Source: CAWJHE01 sp964614855 (lineage in GTDB: Bacteria > Chloroflexota > Anaerolineae > Anaerolineales > UBA4823). Taken from it: 15,430 nucleotides of DNA. The stretch is from positions 1 through 15,430 of the forward strand of contig CAZTMX010000058.1 of assembly GCA_964614855.1 (NCBI GenBank), given 5' to 3'. Of this stretch, positions 5,851 to 14,184 are shown in pieces. Position 1 is the stretch's first letter; each line of letters opens with the position of its first letter. The notes under the pieces were generated by a model that saw only the letters and a list, made by a program, of their open reading frames with translations, did no database searches and was not told where the DNA came from. Both the position numbers and the translations under genes were made by a program.

Positions 5851-7032
5851 ATGATCTCCAGCACCAATCCCTTATCACCAGCTTTCGACGACCTTTCGGC
5901 GGATATCGCCCAACCGGTTCTTAAAGTGATCGGTCTTGGCGGAGGCGGTTGTAATGCGGTAGAGCGGATGATGGAGTTGGGGTTGAAGGGGGTCCATTTT
6001 ATTGCGGCCAACACCGACCGCCAGGCCCTGGCAACCAACCCGGCGGAGACCAAGATTTTGCTTGGTCCCAACATCACCCGCGGTCTTGGCGCGGGCGGCG
6101 ACCCCGCCAAGGGCAAAGCCGCAGCAGAAGAGAGCCGGGAAGAATTGGCGGCAGCGCTGGCTGGCGCCGATATGGTCTTTCTTACCGCAGGCATGGGCGG
6201 TGGCACCGGAACAGGCTCCATCCCGGTGGTGGCTGAAGTATGCCGCTCGCTGGAGGCTGTGACCATCGCTATCGTCACCACGCCTTTCTCCTTTGAGATC
6301 GGACGCCGCCAGAAAAATGCCGCTTCGGGCCTGGCAAATTTGCGCGATTTCACCCATACGCTGATCTCCATCCCCAATGACCGCTTGCTGCATTTCGCTC
6401 CCCGTAACCTGCCCATGGAGGTGGCCTTCCGCCTGGCGGATGACGTGCTGCGCCAATCGGTGCAGGGCATCACCGAGCTGATTACCGAGCCGGGGTTGAT
6501 CAATGTCGATTTCTCCCACATCCGGCGCCTGATTTTGCTGGGTGGAGGGGCGTTTATGTCCATCGGGCACGGGCAGGGCGAGAACAAAGCCAGCCAGGCG
6601 CTGGACCAGGCGCTGCGCCACCCGCTGTTGGAGAACGTCTCGGCGGAAAACGCTGCCGGCGTCATCGCCAATTTCACCGGCGGTGAAGATCTTTCGCTGA
6701 TGGAAGTGCAGGAAGCGCTGGAAACCTTGCAGCGAGAAACCGGACCACAGACCGAGATCGTTATGGGTGTGACCCACAACCCGAGCATGGTCGACCGGGT
6801 GCAGGTGATCTTGCTCATCACCGGTCTGGGCGGCCCCACCCTGGAAGACGCCTTCTCGCAGGTGCAGCAAACAGCCGTCCAGAGCAGGCGTACGCAGATG
6901 GTGGATGTCGCCCCGGTTTTGCGTGCAGACGCTGAACCCAAGGCAGCCAGGCAGGACCCGCAGCCGGTGAAATACACCTCCTCGCCGGCTGGTTATGACT
7001 TGCCCGCCTTTTTACGGCGTCGAAATTTTTAA
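5851..7032 (+). CDS. ftsZ: FtsZ-family tubulin-like GTPase with altered T7 loop
   Basis: FtsZ polymerises with GTP into filaments that organise division at mid-cell. This 393-residue homologue has the N-terminal IGLGGGGCNAVERM segment (27-40), the GTP-binding tubulin signature GGGTGTG (116-122), the FSFE and SIPNDRLL segments, the ADDVLRQ helix and a C-terminal domain. It ends in YDLPAFLRRRNF, close to the conserved FtsZ tail that binds FtsA, ZipA or SepF. The T7 loop, which completes the neighbour's GTPase site, reads NVDFSHIRR. Asn218 and Asp220 are kept, but the position of E. coli Asp212 is His223. I chose the ATG at 5851 because GAGG lies six bases before it; the ATG at 5839, 12 bases upstream, has no ribosome-binding site. 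No dcw-cluster genes are nearby, so this is probably a second FtsZ, but that needs the rest of the genome. The next gene starts 27 bases later. Confidence 0.93.
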   Translation: MISSTNPLSPAFDDLSADIAQPVLKVIGLGGGGCNAVERMMELGLKGVHFIAANTDRQALATNPAETKILLGPNITRGLGAGGDPAKGKAAAEESREELAAALAGADMVFLTAGMGGGTGTGSIPVVAEVCRSLEAVTIAIVTTPFSFEIGRRQKNAASGLANLRDFTHTLISIPNDRLLHFAPRNLPMEVAFRLADDVLRQSVQGITELITEPGLINVDFSHIRRLILLGGGAFMSIGHGQGENKASQALDQALRHPLLENVSAENAAGVIANFTGGEDLSLMEVQEALETLQRETGPQTEIVMGVTHNPSMVDRVQVILLITGLGGPTLEDAFSQVQQTAVQSRRTQMVDVAPVLRADAEPKAARQDPQPVKYTSSPAGYDLPAFLRRRNF

Positions 7033-7059
7033 GAGAACGGTTCACAAAAAAGGGTTTTT

Positions 7060-7305
7060 ATGAACGCGGATGTCATCCACACCATCAACCAGGAAATCTA
7101 CCGCCGTTTCCCCGAAGTAAAGGGGAAAAAACCGCGCGTACAACCCCAATCGATTGCCAGCACACGCCAGATTGCCAAGGCAAAGACATACCTGTTAATC
7201 TACCAGGGGCAGGTTGTCACTGCTGACCGCAAAACCATGCCCCGCATGGTGCGGGTGGTGGCAGATGAACAGGGGAAAATCCTGAAAATTTCCACCTCAC
7301 GCTAA
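7060..7305 (+). CDS. Small basic protein of unknown function
   Basis: This 81-residue protein is rich in Lys and Arg and matches nothing I recognise. The N-terminal third looks helical (VIHTINQEIYRRFPEV), the middle is basic (KGKKPRVQPQ), and the second half reads as short strands (TYLLIYQGQVV, MVRVVADEQGKILKIS). It has no TM segment, signal peptide or cysteine. AAGGG lies five bases before the ATG. It sits 27 bases after ftsZ and 26 before the LCP-like gene, so it is surely co-transcribed with both. A small basic protein directly after an FtsZ gene could bind filaments, membrane or nucleic acid, but the sequence does not decide between these. Confidence 0.75.
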   Translation: MNADVIHTINQEIYRRFPEVKGKKPRVQPQSIASTRQIAKAKTYLLIYQGQVVTADRKTMPRMVRVVADEQGKILKISTSR

Positions 7306-7331
7306 AGCGAAATATTAAAGACAGGCTGAAG

Positions 7332-8195
7332 ATGAACCTGAACGCGATCGGGCGACGCATAGAAATTACTTTCTGGAAAATCACGGTGAAGCTGATGGAA
7401 GAACCCAAGAAGCTGCTGGTTCTGCTGCTTTGCCTGGCGCTGGTTTTGAGCCTGGGTTTTGGCTGGTTGATTACCTCCATTATTCAGACTGCCAACCTGA
7501 ACAGAGAAATCAACCGCACACAGGCGGCGCCGGTCTATATCGGCGCACAACCAGCATCAAGACCGCAGCGGGAGACCAGCGAGCCGGTCAGCCAGCGCAA
7601 AATCTTGGTTATCTTAGTCGACCAGATGGAGAATGCCGAACCTCAGCTAGCCAGTATCTGGTTCACCACCTATGTCCAGGCGCGCAACCTGGCCTCCTTA
7701 ATCCCGCTCTACCCGGCTTCACTTTCGGGTGGCGCCGCCGATGACCACCAGCTGGCAAAAGCCTTCCGCCTTTCGGCTGCTGGAGAGCCCGAACGTTCTT
7801 TTTTGGAGCTCATGCGGGCAAAAGACCTGGCCTGGGATAATTTCATCTTGTTAGATCAAACCGCCCTGGCGGAGCTGTTGGAACTCTCGGGCCGAATACA
7901 GCCTGGAGCAGGAAAAGTGGATGCTGTGCAGATCCTGGCGCAAATTCCGCAATCCACCCGTGAGCCGCAGGCGGCTTTGGTTGCACATGCCCAACTGGCG
8001 CAGAACCTGTGCCTGGGCTCGGCTGAGCTGGTGCAGGCGGTGGAAGTGCAGGAACTGTTAGAGCGCCTGTCATCTCACCTGCGCACAGATCTTCCCGAAA
8101 AATACCTGGCTGAGGAGTGGCAAACCCTGCGCCTGGCTCGTAGTGATATCTCGTGTGAATTTCCGACTTTGACGGAATCATTTTCAAAGCCTTAA
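7332..8195 (+). CDS. Single-pass membrane protein, degenerate LytR-CpsA-Psr-like domain
   Basis: The 287-residue protein has a cytoplasmic N-terminus with basic residues, one TM helix (about 27-51) and an extracytoplasmic part. Residues 89-190 follow the order of an LCP domain. A first strand ILVILVDQ stands where LCP proteins have ILLLGSD. ASIWFTTY and NLASLIPLYP stand where the DTIMLV and SIPRD segments belong. KAFRL stands at the AYA position, and WDNFILLDQTALAELLELSG resembles the IDYYVVVDFEGFVKLIDALGG helix-strand. LCP enzymes attach teichoic acids or glycopolymers to peptidoglycan using conserved Asp and Arg residues. Those arginines are missing here, so catalysis is unlikely and a binding or anchoring role is more plausible. 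The C-terminal 90 residues are helical. The resemblance was judged by eye and is inference. The ribosome-binding site is weak (AGG about nine bases upstream). Confidence 0.65.
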   Translation: MNLNAIGRRIEITFWKITVKLMEEPKKLLVLLLCLALVLSLGFGWLITSIIQTANLNREINRTQAAPVYIGAQPASRPQRETSEPVSQRKILVILVDQMENAEPQLASIWFTTYVQARNLASLIPLYPASLSGGAADDHQLAKAFRLSAAGEPERSFLELMRAKDLAWDNFILLDQTALAELLELSGRIQPGAGKVDAVQILAQIPQSTREPQAALVAHAQLAQNLCLGSAELVQAVEVQELLERLSSHLRTDLPEKYLAEEWQTLRLARSDISCEFPTLTESFSKP

Positions 8196-8221
8196 TCCCG
8201 GAAACAAAAAAGGAGGCTGCG

Positions 8222-8557
8222 TTGTCTTCATTGAACCCTTACACAATTGTCTTGCTTGTTATCGCCGCTTTATTTGTCATCGGCCTGGTGACCTTTATCG
8301 CGGGGGTGCTGGTGCTTACCCTGCGCTCTGCCAGCGGTGATATCAAGAACCTGGCATCTCAGACGGCCCGCCTGGCGCAAAAAGGCCTGGTGGATGAAAT
8401 GTCTGGGCTGGTGGGCAACGCCACTACCCTGGTGGATGCGATGACCCAATTGGTGCGCACCACGCGCGGCATCGGCATCTTCCTTTCAATCCTGGGAATG
8501 GTCCTGATGGGCTTTGCCTGCTACCTGGCCTTGCAAGTTTATATGAGCAACCTATGA
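8222..8557 (+). CDS. Small two-TM membrane protein, TTG start
   Basis: This 111-residue protein has a TM helix at about residues 7-31, an amphipathic central helix (33-80) and a second TM helix (about 83-106). The helix between the membrane segments has the heptad-like spacing (IKNLASQTARLAQ, MSGLVGNATTLVDAM) of DUF948-like or signalling coiled coils. I do not recognise the family. The TTG start is supported by a perfect AGGAGG (8211-8216) five bases upstream; the next in-frame ATG would remove the first TM helix. Its stop overlaps the start of the giant TPR gene (ATGA at 8554-8557), so the two are translationally coupled and probably made in linked amounts. It could be the membrane anchor for the TPR protein, which has no membrane segment. 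Confidence 0.8.
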   Translation: MSSLNPYTIVLLVIAALFVIGLVTFIAGVLVLTLRSASGDIKNLASQTARLAQKGLVDEMSGLVGNATTLVDAMTQLVRTTRGIGIFLSILGMVLMGFACYLALQVYMSNL

Positions 8558-11500
8558 AACGCGAAAACTTTTCCCTCCAACTAAGAAAAAAGGTCCCGGC
8601 GCCAGCATCTGCCTGGCTGCTGCTGGCTTTAAGACAGGATGCGCTGTTGTGGAGCAGCCTGAATACCTCCCCCCTGGGTGAGCTGGCGTTGGAAAAAATG
8701 CCCGCCAAAAGCGAACCCTGGACGCCAGCTGCGCTGTCGCTGCTGTCCAAATTGGAACCGGCAGTGGTGGACGGCTTGCGCAGCCAGCCGCTGCAGCCGT
8801 TCCCCGCAGAGCTGCAGCCTTGGGTGGAGAAAGCACGCCGTGAGTGGGATGAAAAACCCCAGGAAGTCTTGAGCCTTGAACGGGTTGGCGCGGTGGCGCT
8901 TTCGCTGCGCCAGGGCTTTCTGGAAAACGCTAGCTGGCAAAACCTGGGCTGGCAGTTGAGCCGCAGCCCCAAAAATGAAAAAATCATCCTGGCTTGCTTG
9001 CTCGGGGTGATTGCTGACCCCGTGGCGCTGCTGCACGATCTGGCCCTCTCTGGCGATCTGGATAACAGGCTGAACCTGGCGCTGCACGGGTTGCTGTGCC
9101 AGCCGCTGGCTCCCTTCCGCCAGCAGGAGGTCCTGAAGCAGTGGGCAGCCTCCCTGCCCTGGGGCGCGGGTGTGGCCCTGGTTGACCGCCTGGCGCAATT
9201 GCGTCCCTGGATGGGGCGCGAGCTGGCGCAAACCTTGCTGGCAGCGCGCAGCAGAGGAGACAACCCGCTCTTTGCAGACCCGCTGGCAGGCCAATTTGAT
9301 CAATTGACCTTTTCCTTGCAGCAGGTAAGACTGCTGCAGCAGGCAGGCCAACCCGTCAAGGCGACGGGGCTGCTGGTGGAAGCTTTGAAAAACGCCCGCC
9401 AGCTGCAGGGGCATATCTCCGCCCGCCTGGCACAGGCAGTGGCGCAAGCCAAAGCCGCCGGTGAAGCAGAAAAACAGGAGACCGACCTGGAAGCCTGGAG
9501 ACAGGCAGTGCGCCTGGCGCCGGGCGAGACATCCTATTCCATCGGGCTGGCGCAGGCGCTGGTGAACCAGGGCCGGCTGGCGGATGCCCAGCTGCACCTG
9601 GGCGTGCAGCAGGCGCGCGAGCGCACCCCTGCCAAGGCAGAGCTGCTGCTGGTTTCTTCGCAGGTAGCGCACGGGCTGGGCGATAAACAGGCCGCGGCGC
9701 GCTTTGCCCGCCAGGCGCTGGAACAACTGGAAAACGGTGGGATGCTGGATGCCTCCGGCGCGAAATCATTATTTGAATACTTAAATAAAGCCGAACAACC
9801 CGACCTGGCGGTGCGTACCCTGCAGGCCGCGGTGCAAAAACACCCGGTGGATGCCGGTCTCAGCGAAGCGCTGGCTCGACAGCTTGTCGCCAGCGGCAGA
9901 CCCTCACTGGCAGCTGAGCATGCATGCACCGCCGCGGCGGTCCACACGGTTTGCGCACCCGAACCAGAAAAATTCGTCCTACCCAAGACCCTGCGTTTGC
10001 TGCTGGTGGATTGCCAGGAAGGATTGGGTGCATGGCAAGATGCGCTCAACGCGCGCATCGAATTACTCGATAACACCCAGACGCCGAAACCCGCAGAGCT
10101 ACACGCCATCGCCCGCGGTGCATTGAACGCCGGCTATATCGACCAATCTATGGCCTACAGCCGCCGGGCGCTGGAGATCAACCCTGAAGACGACATTGCG
10201 CTGGGCTGGCTGGGCAAAGCCCAAACCCAGGGCGCCGAATATATCTCCGCCATCGATACCCTGCGCAAAGCGGTGCGCATCGCCCCGCAGCGAGCAGCCC
10301 TGTGGCTGAGCTTGGCGGAAGCCTGCAAACTGGCTGGCATGGAAGCCCAACGGCTGGAGATTTTGCGCTCTGCCGTCCAGGCGCTGCCCGAGGAAGCCGA
10401 GATCTACCTGGCGCTGGGAGAGGTCTATCTCTCGCGCGGGGCGCCCACACAGGCGCTCACCTATCTGCGCCAGGCTGCCAACCTGGCGGATACCCCGCTG
10501 ATCGGCCTGCGGTTGGGACAGACGCTGTACCAGCTCGGACACCAGGACGAAGCCCGCCTGGTGCTGGAAGAAGCCTACCGCAGCCAGCAGGAAGCCAACC
10601 AGCAGGGGTACGAAGCCGCCCAGGATGAAGCGCTCGAAATCGAGCTCAAGCACGCCTTTGGACGCTGCCTGCTCGCCAGCAATGAGCGCGCACGTGCTGT
10701 CGAATTGCTGGAAAGCGTAGCGGAAGCCCAACCGGAGCAGCCCGCGCCGCAGCTTGACCTGAGCAAGGCGCTGCTCAAGGGGCAGCCCACCCAGGTGCAG
10801 GCAAAGCGCGCCGTCGCCCTGCTGCAGAAATCGATCCACCTGATCTTGCAAGACGAAGCACCTACCCAGCCCAAGGTCATCCCCGAAGACATGGCGGTGA
10901 TGCGGGCAGAAGCGGTGGGTCTGCTGGCGGAAGCTTATGCTGCTTCTGGCGACTTCAAACATTCGCAAGATACCTATCTGCAGGCGATGGATGCGCCGGC
11001 GCTGCAGAAACCCGGCTGGCGGGCACGCCTGGCGATGGGTTTCAGCAAGGTGGCGCTCAAGCTCGACCAGCCCGAGACGGCTGTGACTGTCTTGAAAGAC
11101 ACCCTGCAGAAAGAACCGCAAAACATCCCGCTGCAGCGCGCCCTGGCCGAGGCTTACCTGGCCAACGGGCTGGCGCAGGATGCTTACGACACCGCCAGCG
11201 GTGTGCTGGCAGCTAACCCGGTGGACCTGGATGTGCTTTCCTGGTTTGTCACCCTGGGTGAGCGGCTGCGCAAACAGCCCGGAGCGCTGCAAACTTTGGT
11301 GCAGCTGGATATGGTGCGGGCGCTGCAGAGCGCCACGCAGCTGGCGCCGGATCGCGGCGATTTCCTGGTCCAGCTCGGCAAATTGCTGCTGGAACGCGGC
11401 GACCGCCAACCTGCCCAGGAGGTCTTCCGCCGGTTGTCTGCCCTGGAGACGGATGACCGCCGGGTGGATGCCATGGACCTGTTCCAGGTAGCCAAAAATC

Positions 11501-14160
11501 TGCGTGAATGGGGTGACCCGGACCTTTCTGTTGCCCTGCTGCAAATGGCGATTGAAAAGACAGGCGCACCAGACAACAAAGAAAGAATCCAGAGCGCCGT
11601 TCCCCTGGTGGAGATGTATCGCGAGCTCTCCGTATCCCACCAGAAAGCCGGGAACGTGGACTCTGCCCTGCAGGCGGTGGACCGGGCGATTTCAATTGAG
11701 CCGCGCCAGACCCGCCTGCATCTGCAAAAAGCGGATATCTACCGCAACCTGCGCAAACCCGAAGCCATGCTGGACAGCCTCAAACCAGCGCTCGAGCTCT
11801 CTCCGGATGGTGCGGATGTGCACCAGCGGGTGGCGCAGGCGCTGTATATCTCGGGCGACCTGCCTGGAGCGCTGAAACACGCCGAACAGGTGCTTTCCAG
11901 CCGTGAGATCAAGAAGGAGCCGCGCCTGGATCAATCTACCCATTTCCTGGCGGCGGAAATTTCCTATGCCATGCTCAAACCCCGCCAGGCGCTGGCATAT
12001 CTGCCGGATGCGCTGCCCGAAGACGGCGAATTGGATGATTTGATGAGCCAGGCCAGCCTGCAGGCGGAGATCGCCCTGGATAACGGCGAGCGTGACCTGG
12101 CAGAAACCGCTGTTCGCTTGATGCGCAAGACAGACCCGGATGACCCGCGCGGGCTGGCGGCTGGGGCGCGCCTGGCCTTTATGGACGGCGATTTGCAGAC
12201 CTCAAAGACACTGCTGCAGGCAGCTAACAACTCCATGGGGAAAATCTCCCGCAACAAGAAGATTACCACCGACCGCCGCTTCCCTGCGGATCGCGAGCGC
12301 TCTTGCTGTCGCGGTTCTTCCTGCCTGCGTGACTGGAAAAAAGCCTATGAATGGGCGTGCAAGGGCGCCGATTGCGCCCCAGAAGAGCCCGTCTCGCACT
12401 TCTTGAAGGTCGAAGTGATCATTAAGCGCGCCGAAGAACAGGCGCTGTGCCAGGACCTGCAGGTGACCGCACACGCCCCCGGCGCTGATGCCCTGGGCGA
12501 TGAGGCTTTCAAAGAATTTGAAGCAGCACTGCAAGATGTTGAGCGCACCACCCGCCAGTTTGCAACCCCCGGCAGCAACGAAACCTCGCAGGCGCTGAAC
12601 CTGTGGCGAACCCGCGGCCTGGCCGTTTTCAAACCCGAATGGCAGAATGCCGCCAGCCTGGAAGAACAGGTGCTCAGCTTCCCGCCCTCAACGGACGATG
12701 TGAGCGCTATGCTGATGGCCTACCGGCGCTGCAACCAGCCGGCAAAGGCCGTCAAGGCAGCCAAAACCGAGTTCATTATCAATTACGGCGGCAAGGAAGT
12801 CAGTGAAAGCCCCTTGGTGCTGTCGCAGTTGGCGCTGGCGTACGCCCGTTTCGATATCAACCAGGCGTTGGAAAATGCCGACAAGGCTTTGAACAAAATT
12901 GACGGTCCGCAAATCAGCGAATTCAAATACTGGCCCGAGCTGCCCATGCTGTATACCCTGCAGGCCAGCCTGGCGCTGCAGGCCGGTTTGGTTGACATGG
13001 CCAGCCAGGCCATCCAAAAGGCGCTGGCAGCCTGGCCCGAAGAACCGCGCTGGCACGCCCTGGCGGCACAGATTTACCAGGGTAGGGATGTACAAAAAGG
13101 GCTGCCCGATCTGGGCAAAGCCCGCACCCACCTGGAGCTGGCTACCCGCCTGGAACCCGCTAATGCCGCTCACTTCCTCGCCCTGGGTAAGGTATACCAG
13201 GACCTGGGAGACCTGGCAAGAGCCGCCCAAGTGCTGGAGCACGCCAGCAAGCTGGCGCCAAAGGCATCCAAGCCCTGGATGGAGCTGGCAAGAATCCAGC
13301 TGGTTTCCGGTGAGCTGGAGCAGGCGGCGCTGAGTGCCGAGCGCGCCCTGCAAATTGCCCCCGACCTACCGCAGGCGTTGGTGCTGCGGGGTGAGATCGC
13401 CCTGCAGGCCAAGAACCCCAAGGCAGCCCTCAACCGCGCTGAGAGCGCCCTGCAGAACCAGCCCGACCAGGTGGATGCGCTCAAGCTGATGGCGAATTCA
13501 CTGGAAGCCCTGGGTCGCTCCAAAGAAGCCCTGGCTTTGCTGGAAAAAGCATTGACGCGGGTGAAGGACCCCATGCCCATGCACTATGAACGCCTGCAGC
13601 TGCTGCGGCGCTCCAAGGGTATGGACCAGGCGCTGCCCGAGCTGCAAAAACTAGCGGATGGAAACCAGCGCCGCCCAGAGCTGCTGGCATTGCTGGCGGA
13701 CTGGCAAGCCCAGGCTGGTCAGGGTGACGCCGCGGCGCAATCCGCTCGCAGCGCCCTGCAAAACGACCAGGGCCAGCTGAGTGAGAGTGAGAAAGCCGCC
13801 CTGCATTACCAGATTGGCCTGCAGGCGCACAAAACCGGGCAATTGGACCAGGCGATCCATGCCTTCAGCCAGGCGATCCTGCTGGAGCCGGAAAAGCTGC
13901 AAAATTATCTGGAGCTGGCCAGGACGCAGCAAGACCGCCGCGAGCACGCCCAGGCGATCAAGACCCTGGAAAAGGCCATGGAAATCGCCCCTGAAAGTTA
14001 CCAGCCGTATTACCTGGCGGGGACGGTGTACAAGGACAACAAGGAATACGCTGCGGCGGAGAGGATGCTGCGCAAAGCCGCCAAGATTGCCCCGCGCGAA
14101 GTGAGCATTCACCGTATGCTGGGCGCCGTGGTGGCGCTCAACCTGGTCCACAACCGCTAA
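8554..14160 (+). CDS. Giant tetratricopeptide-repeat scaffold protein, 1868 residues
   Basis: Almost the whole protein is helical hairpins of about 34 residues with TPR-type spacing. The clearest runs are at about 512-650 (AYSRRALEINPEDDIALGWLG, AIDTLRKAVRIAPQRAALWL), 1535-1680 (LGKVYQDLGDLARAAQVLEHA) and 1750-1868 (AIHAFSQAILLEPEKLQNYL, AIKTLEKAMEIAPESYQPYY). TPR arrays bind other proteins, and I see no catalytic domain. There is no signal peptide or TM helix, so it is cytoplasmic. The first 150 residues are less TPR-like. The start codon overlaps the stop of the upstream membrane-protein gene. Residues 1243-1257 look frameshifted: the frame-0 text is rich in Cys, Arg and Ser, while the neighbouring frame gives a good TPR helix. 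The true protein may therefore differ there. The role is probably assembly of a large complex with the other products of this gene train. Confidence 0.9.
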   Translation: MKRENFSLQLRKKVPAPASAWLLLALRQDALLWSSLNTSPLGELALEKMPAKSEPWTPAALSLLSKLEPAVVDGLRSQPLQPFPAELQPWVEKARREWDEKPQEVLSLERVGAVALSLRQGFLENASWQNLGWQLSRSPKNEKIILACLLGVIADPVALLHDLALSGDLDNRLNLALHGLLCQPLAPFRQQEVLKQWAASLPWGAGVALVDRLAQLRPWMGRELAQTLLAARSRGDNPLFADPLAGQFDQLTFSLQQVRLLQQAGQPVKATGLLVEALKNARQLQGHISARLAQAVAQAKAAGEAEKQETDLEAWRQAVRLAPGETSYSIGLAQALVNQGRLADAQLHLGVQQARERTPAKAELLLVSSQVAHGLGDKQAAARFARQALEQLENGGMLDASGAKSLFEYLNKAEQPDLAVRTLQAAVQKHPVDAGLSEALARQLVASGRPSLAAEHACTAAAVHTVCAPEPEKFVLPKTLRLLLVDCQEGLGAWQDALNARIELLDNTQTPKPAELHAIARGALNAGYIDQSMAYSRRALEINPEDDIALGWLGKAQTQGAEYISAIDTLRKAVRIAPQRAALWLSLAEACKLAGMEAQRLEILRSAVQALPEEAEIYLALGEVYLSRGAPTQALTYLRQAANLADTPLIGLRLGQTLYQLGHQDEARLVLEEAYRSQQEANQQGYEAAQDEALEIELKHAFGRCLLASNERARAVELLESVAEAQPEQPAPQLDLSKALLKGQPTQVQAKRAVALLQKSIHLILQDEAPTQPKVIPEDMAVMRAEAVGLLAEAYAASGDFKHSQDTYLQAMDAPALQKPGWRARLAMGFSKVALKLDQPETAVTVLKDTLQKEPQNIPLQRALAEAYLANGLAQDAYDTASGVLAANPVDLDVLSWFVTLGERLRKQPGALQTLVQLDMVRALQSATQLAPDRGDFLVQLGKLLLERGDRQPAQEVFRRLSALETDDRRVDAMDLFQVAKNLREWGDPDLSVALLQMAIEKTGAPDNKERIQSAVPLVEMYRELSVSHQKAGNVDSALQAVDRAISIEPRQTRLHLQKADIYRNLRKPEAMLDSLKPALELSPDGADVHQRVAQALYISGDLPGALKHAEQVLSSREIKKEPRLDQSTHFLAAEISYAMLKPRQALAYLPDALPEDGELDDLMSQASLQAEIALDNGERDLAETAVRLMRKTDPDDPRGLAAGARLAFMDGDLQTSKTLLQAANNSMGKISRNKKITTDRRFPADRERSCCRGSSCLRDWKKAYEWACKGADCAPEEPVSHFLKVEVIIKRAEEQALCQDLQVTAHAPGADALGDEAFKEFEAALQDVERTTRQFATPGSNETSQALNLWRTRGLAVFKPEWQNAASLEEQVLSFPPSTDDVSAMLMAYRRCNQPAKAVKAAKTEFIINYGGKEVSESPLVLSQLALAYARFDINQALENADKALNKIDGPQISEFKYWPELPMLYTLQASLALQAGLVDMASQAIQKALAAWPEEPRWHALAAQIYQGRDVQKGLPDLGKARTHLELATRLEPANAAHFLALGKVYQDLGDLARAAQVLEHASKLAPKASKPWMELARIQLVSGELEQAALSAERALQIAPDLPQALVLRGEIALQAKNPKAALNRAESALQNQPDQVDALKLMANSLEALGRSKEALALLEKALTRVKDPMPMHYERLQLLRRSKGMDQALPELQKLADGNQRRPELLALLADWQAQAGQGDAAAQSARSALQNDQGQLSESEKAALHYQIGLQAHKTGQLDQAIHAFSQAILLEPEKLQNYLELARTQQDRREHAQAIKTLEKAMEIAPESYQPYYLAGTVYKDNKEYAAAERMLRKAAKIAPREVSIHRMLGAVVALNLVHNR
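12280..12323 (+). other. Suspected pair of compensating frameshifts inside the giant TPR gene
   Basis: In the annotated frame this stretch reads FPADRERSCCRGSSC, which breaks the TPR pattern. One base removed near 12280-12285 (the CTTCCC run) and one base added near 12316-12322 (the TTCTTCC run) would give SLRIASALAVAVLSC, then rejoin LRDWKKAYEWA in the annotated frame. That alternative reads as a typical TPR helix. Assembly error at short homopolymers is the simplest cause; a real double mutation or a genuine Cys patch are the alternatives. Confidence 0.55.
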
Positions 14161-14184
14161 AGGACAGTACGAGGGACGCACATC

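Noticed and set aside
5817..6977. Long open frame (386 codons) on the minus strand opposite ftsZ
   Set aside because: It is a Ser/Ala/Arg-rich antisense shadow of a clear FtsZ coding frame, with no recognisable domain and no placed ribosome-binding site.
10099..11640. 513-codon open frame on the minus strand inside the giant TPR gene
   Set aside because: Gln/Arg/Leu-rich text mirrors the codon pattern of the TPR repeats on the plus strand; the plus frame has clear TPR periodicity.
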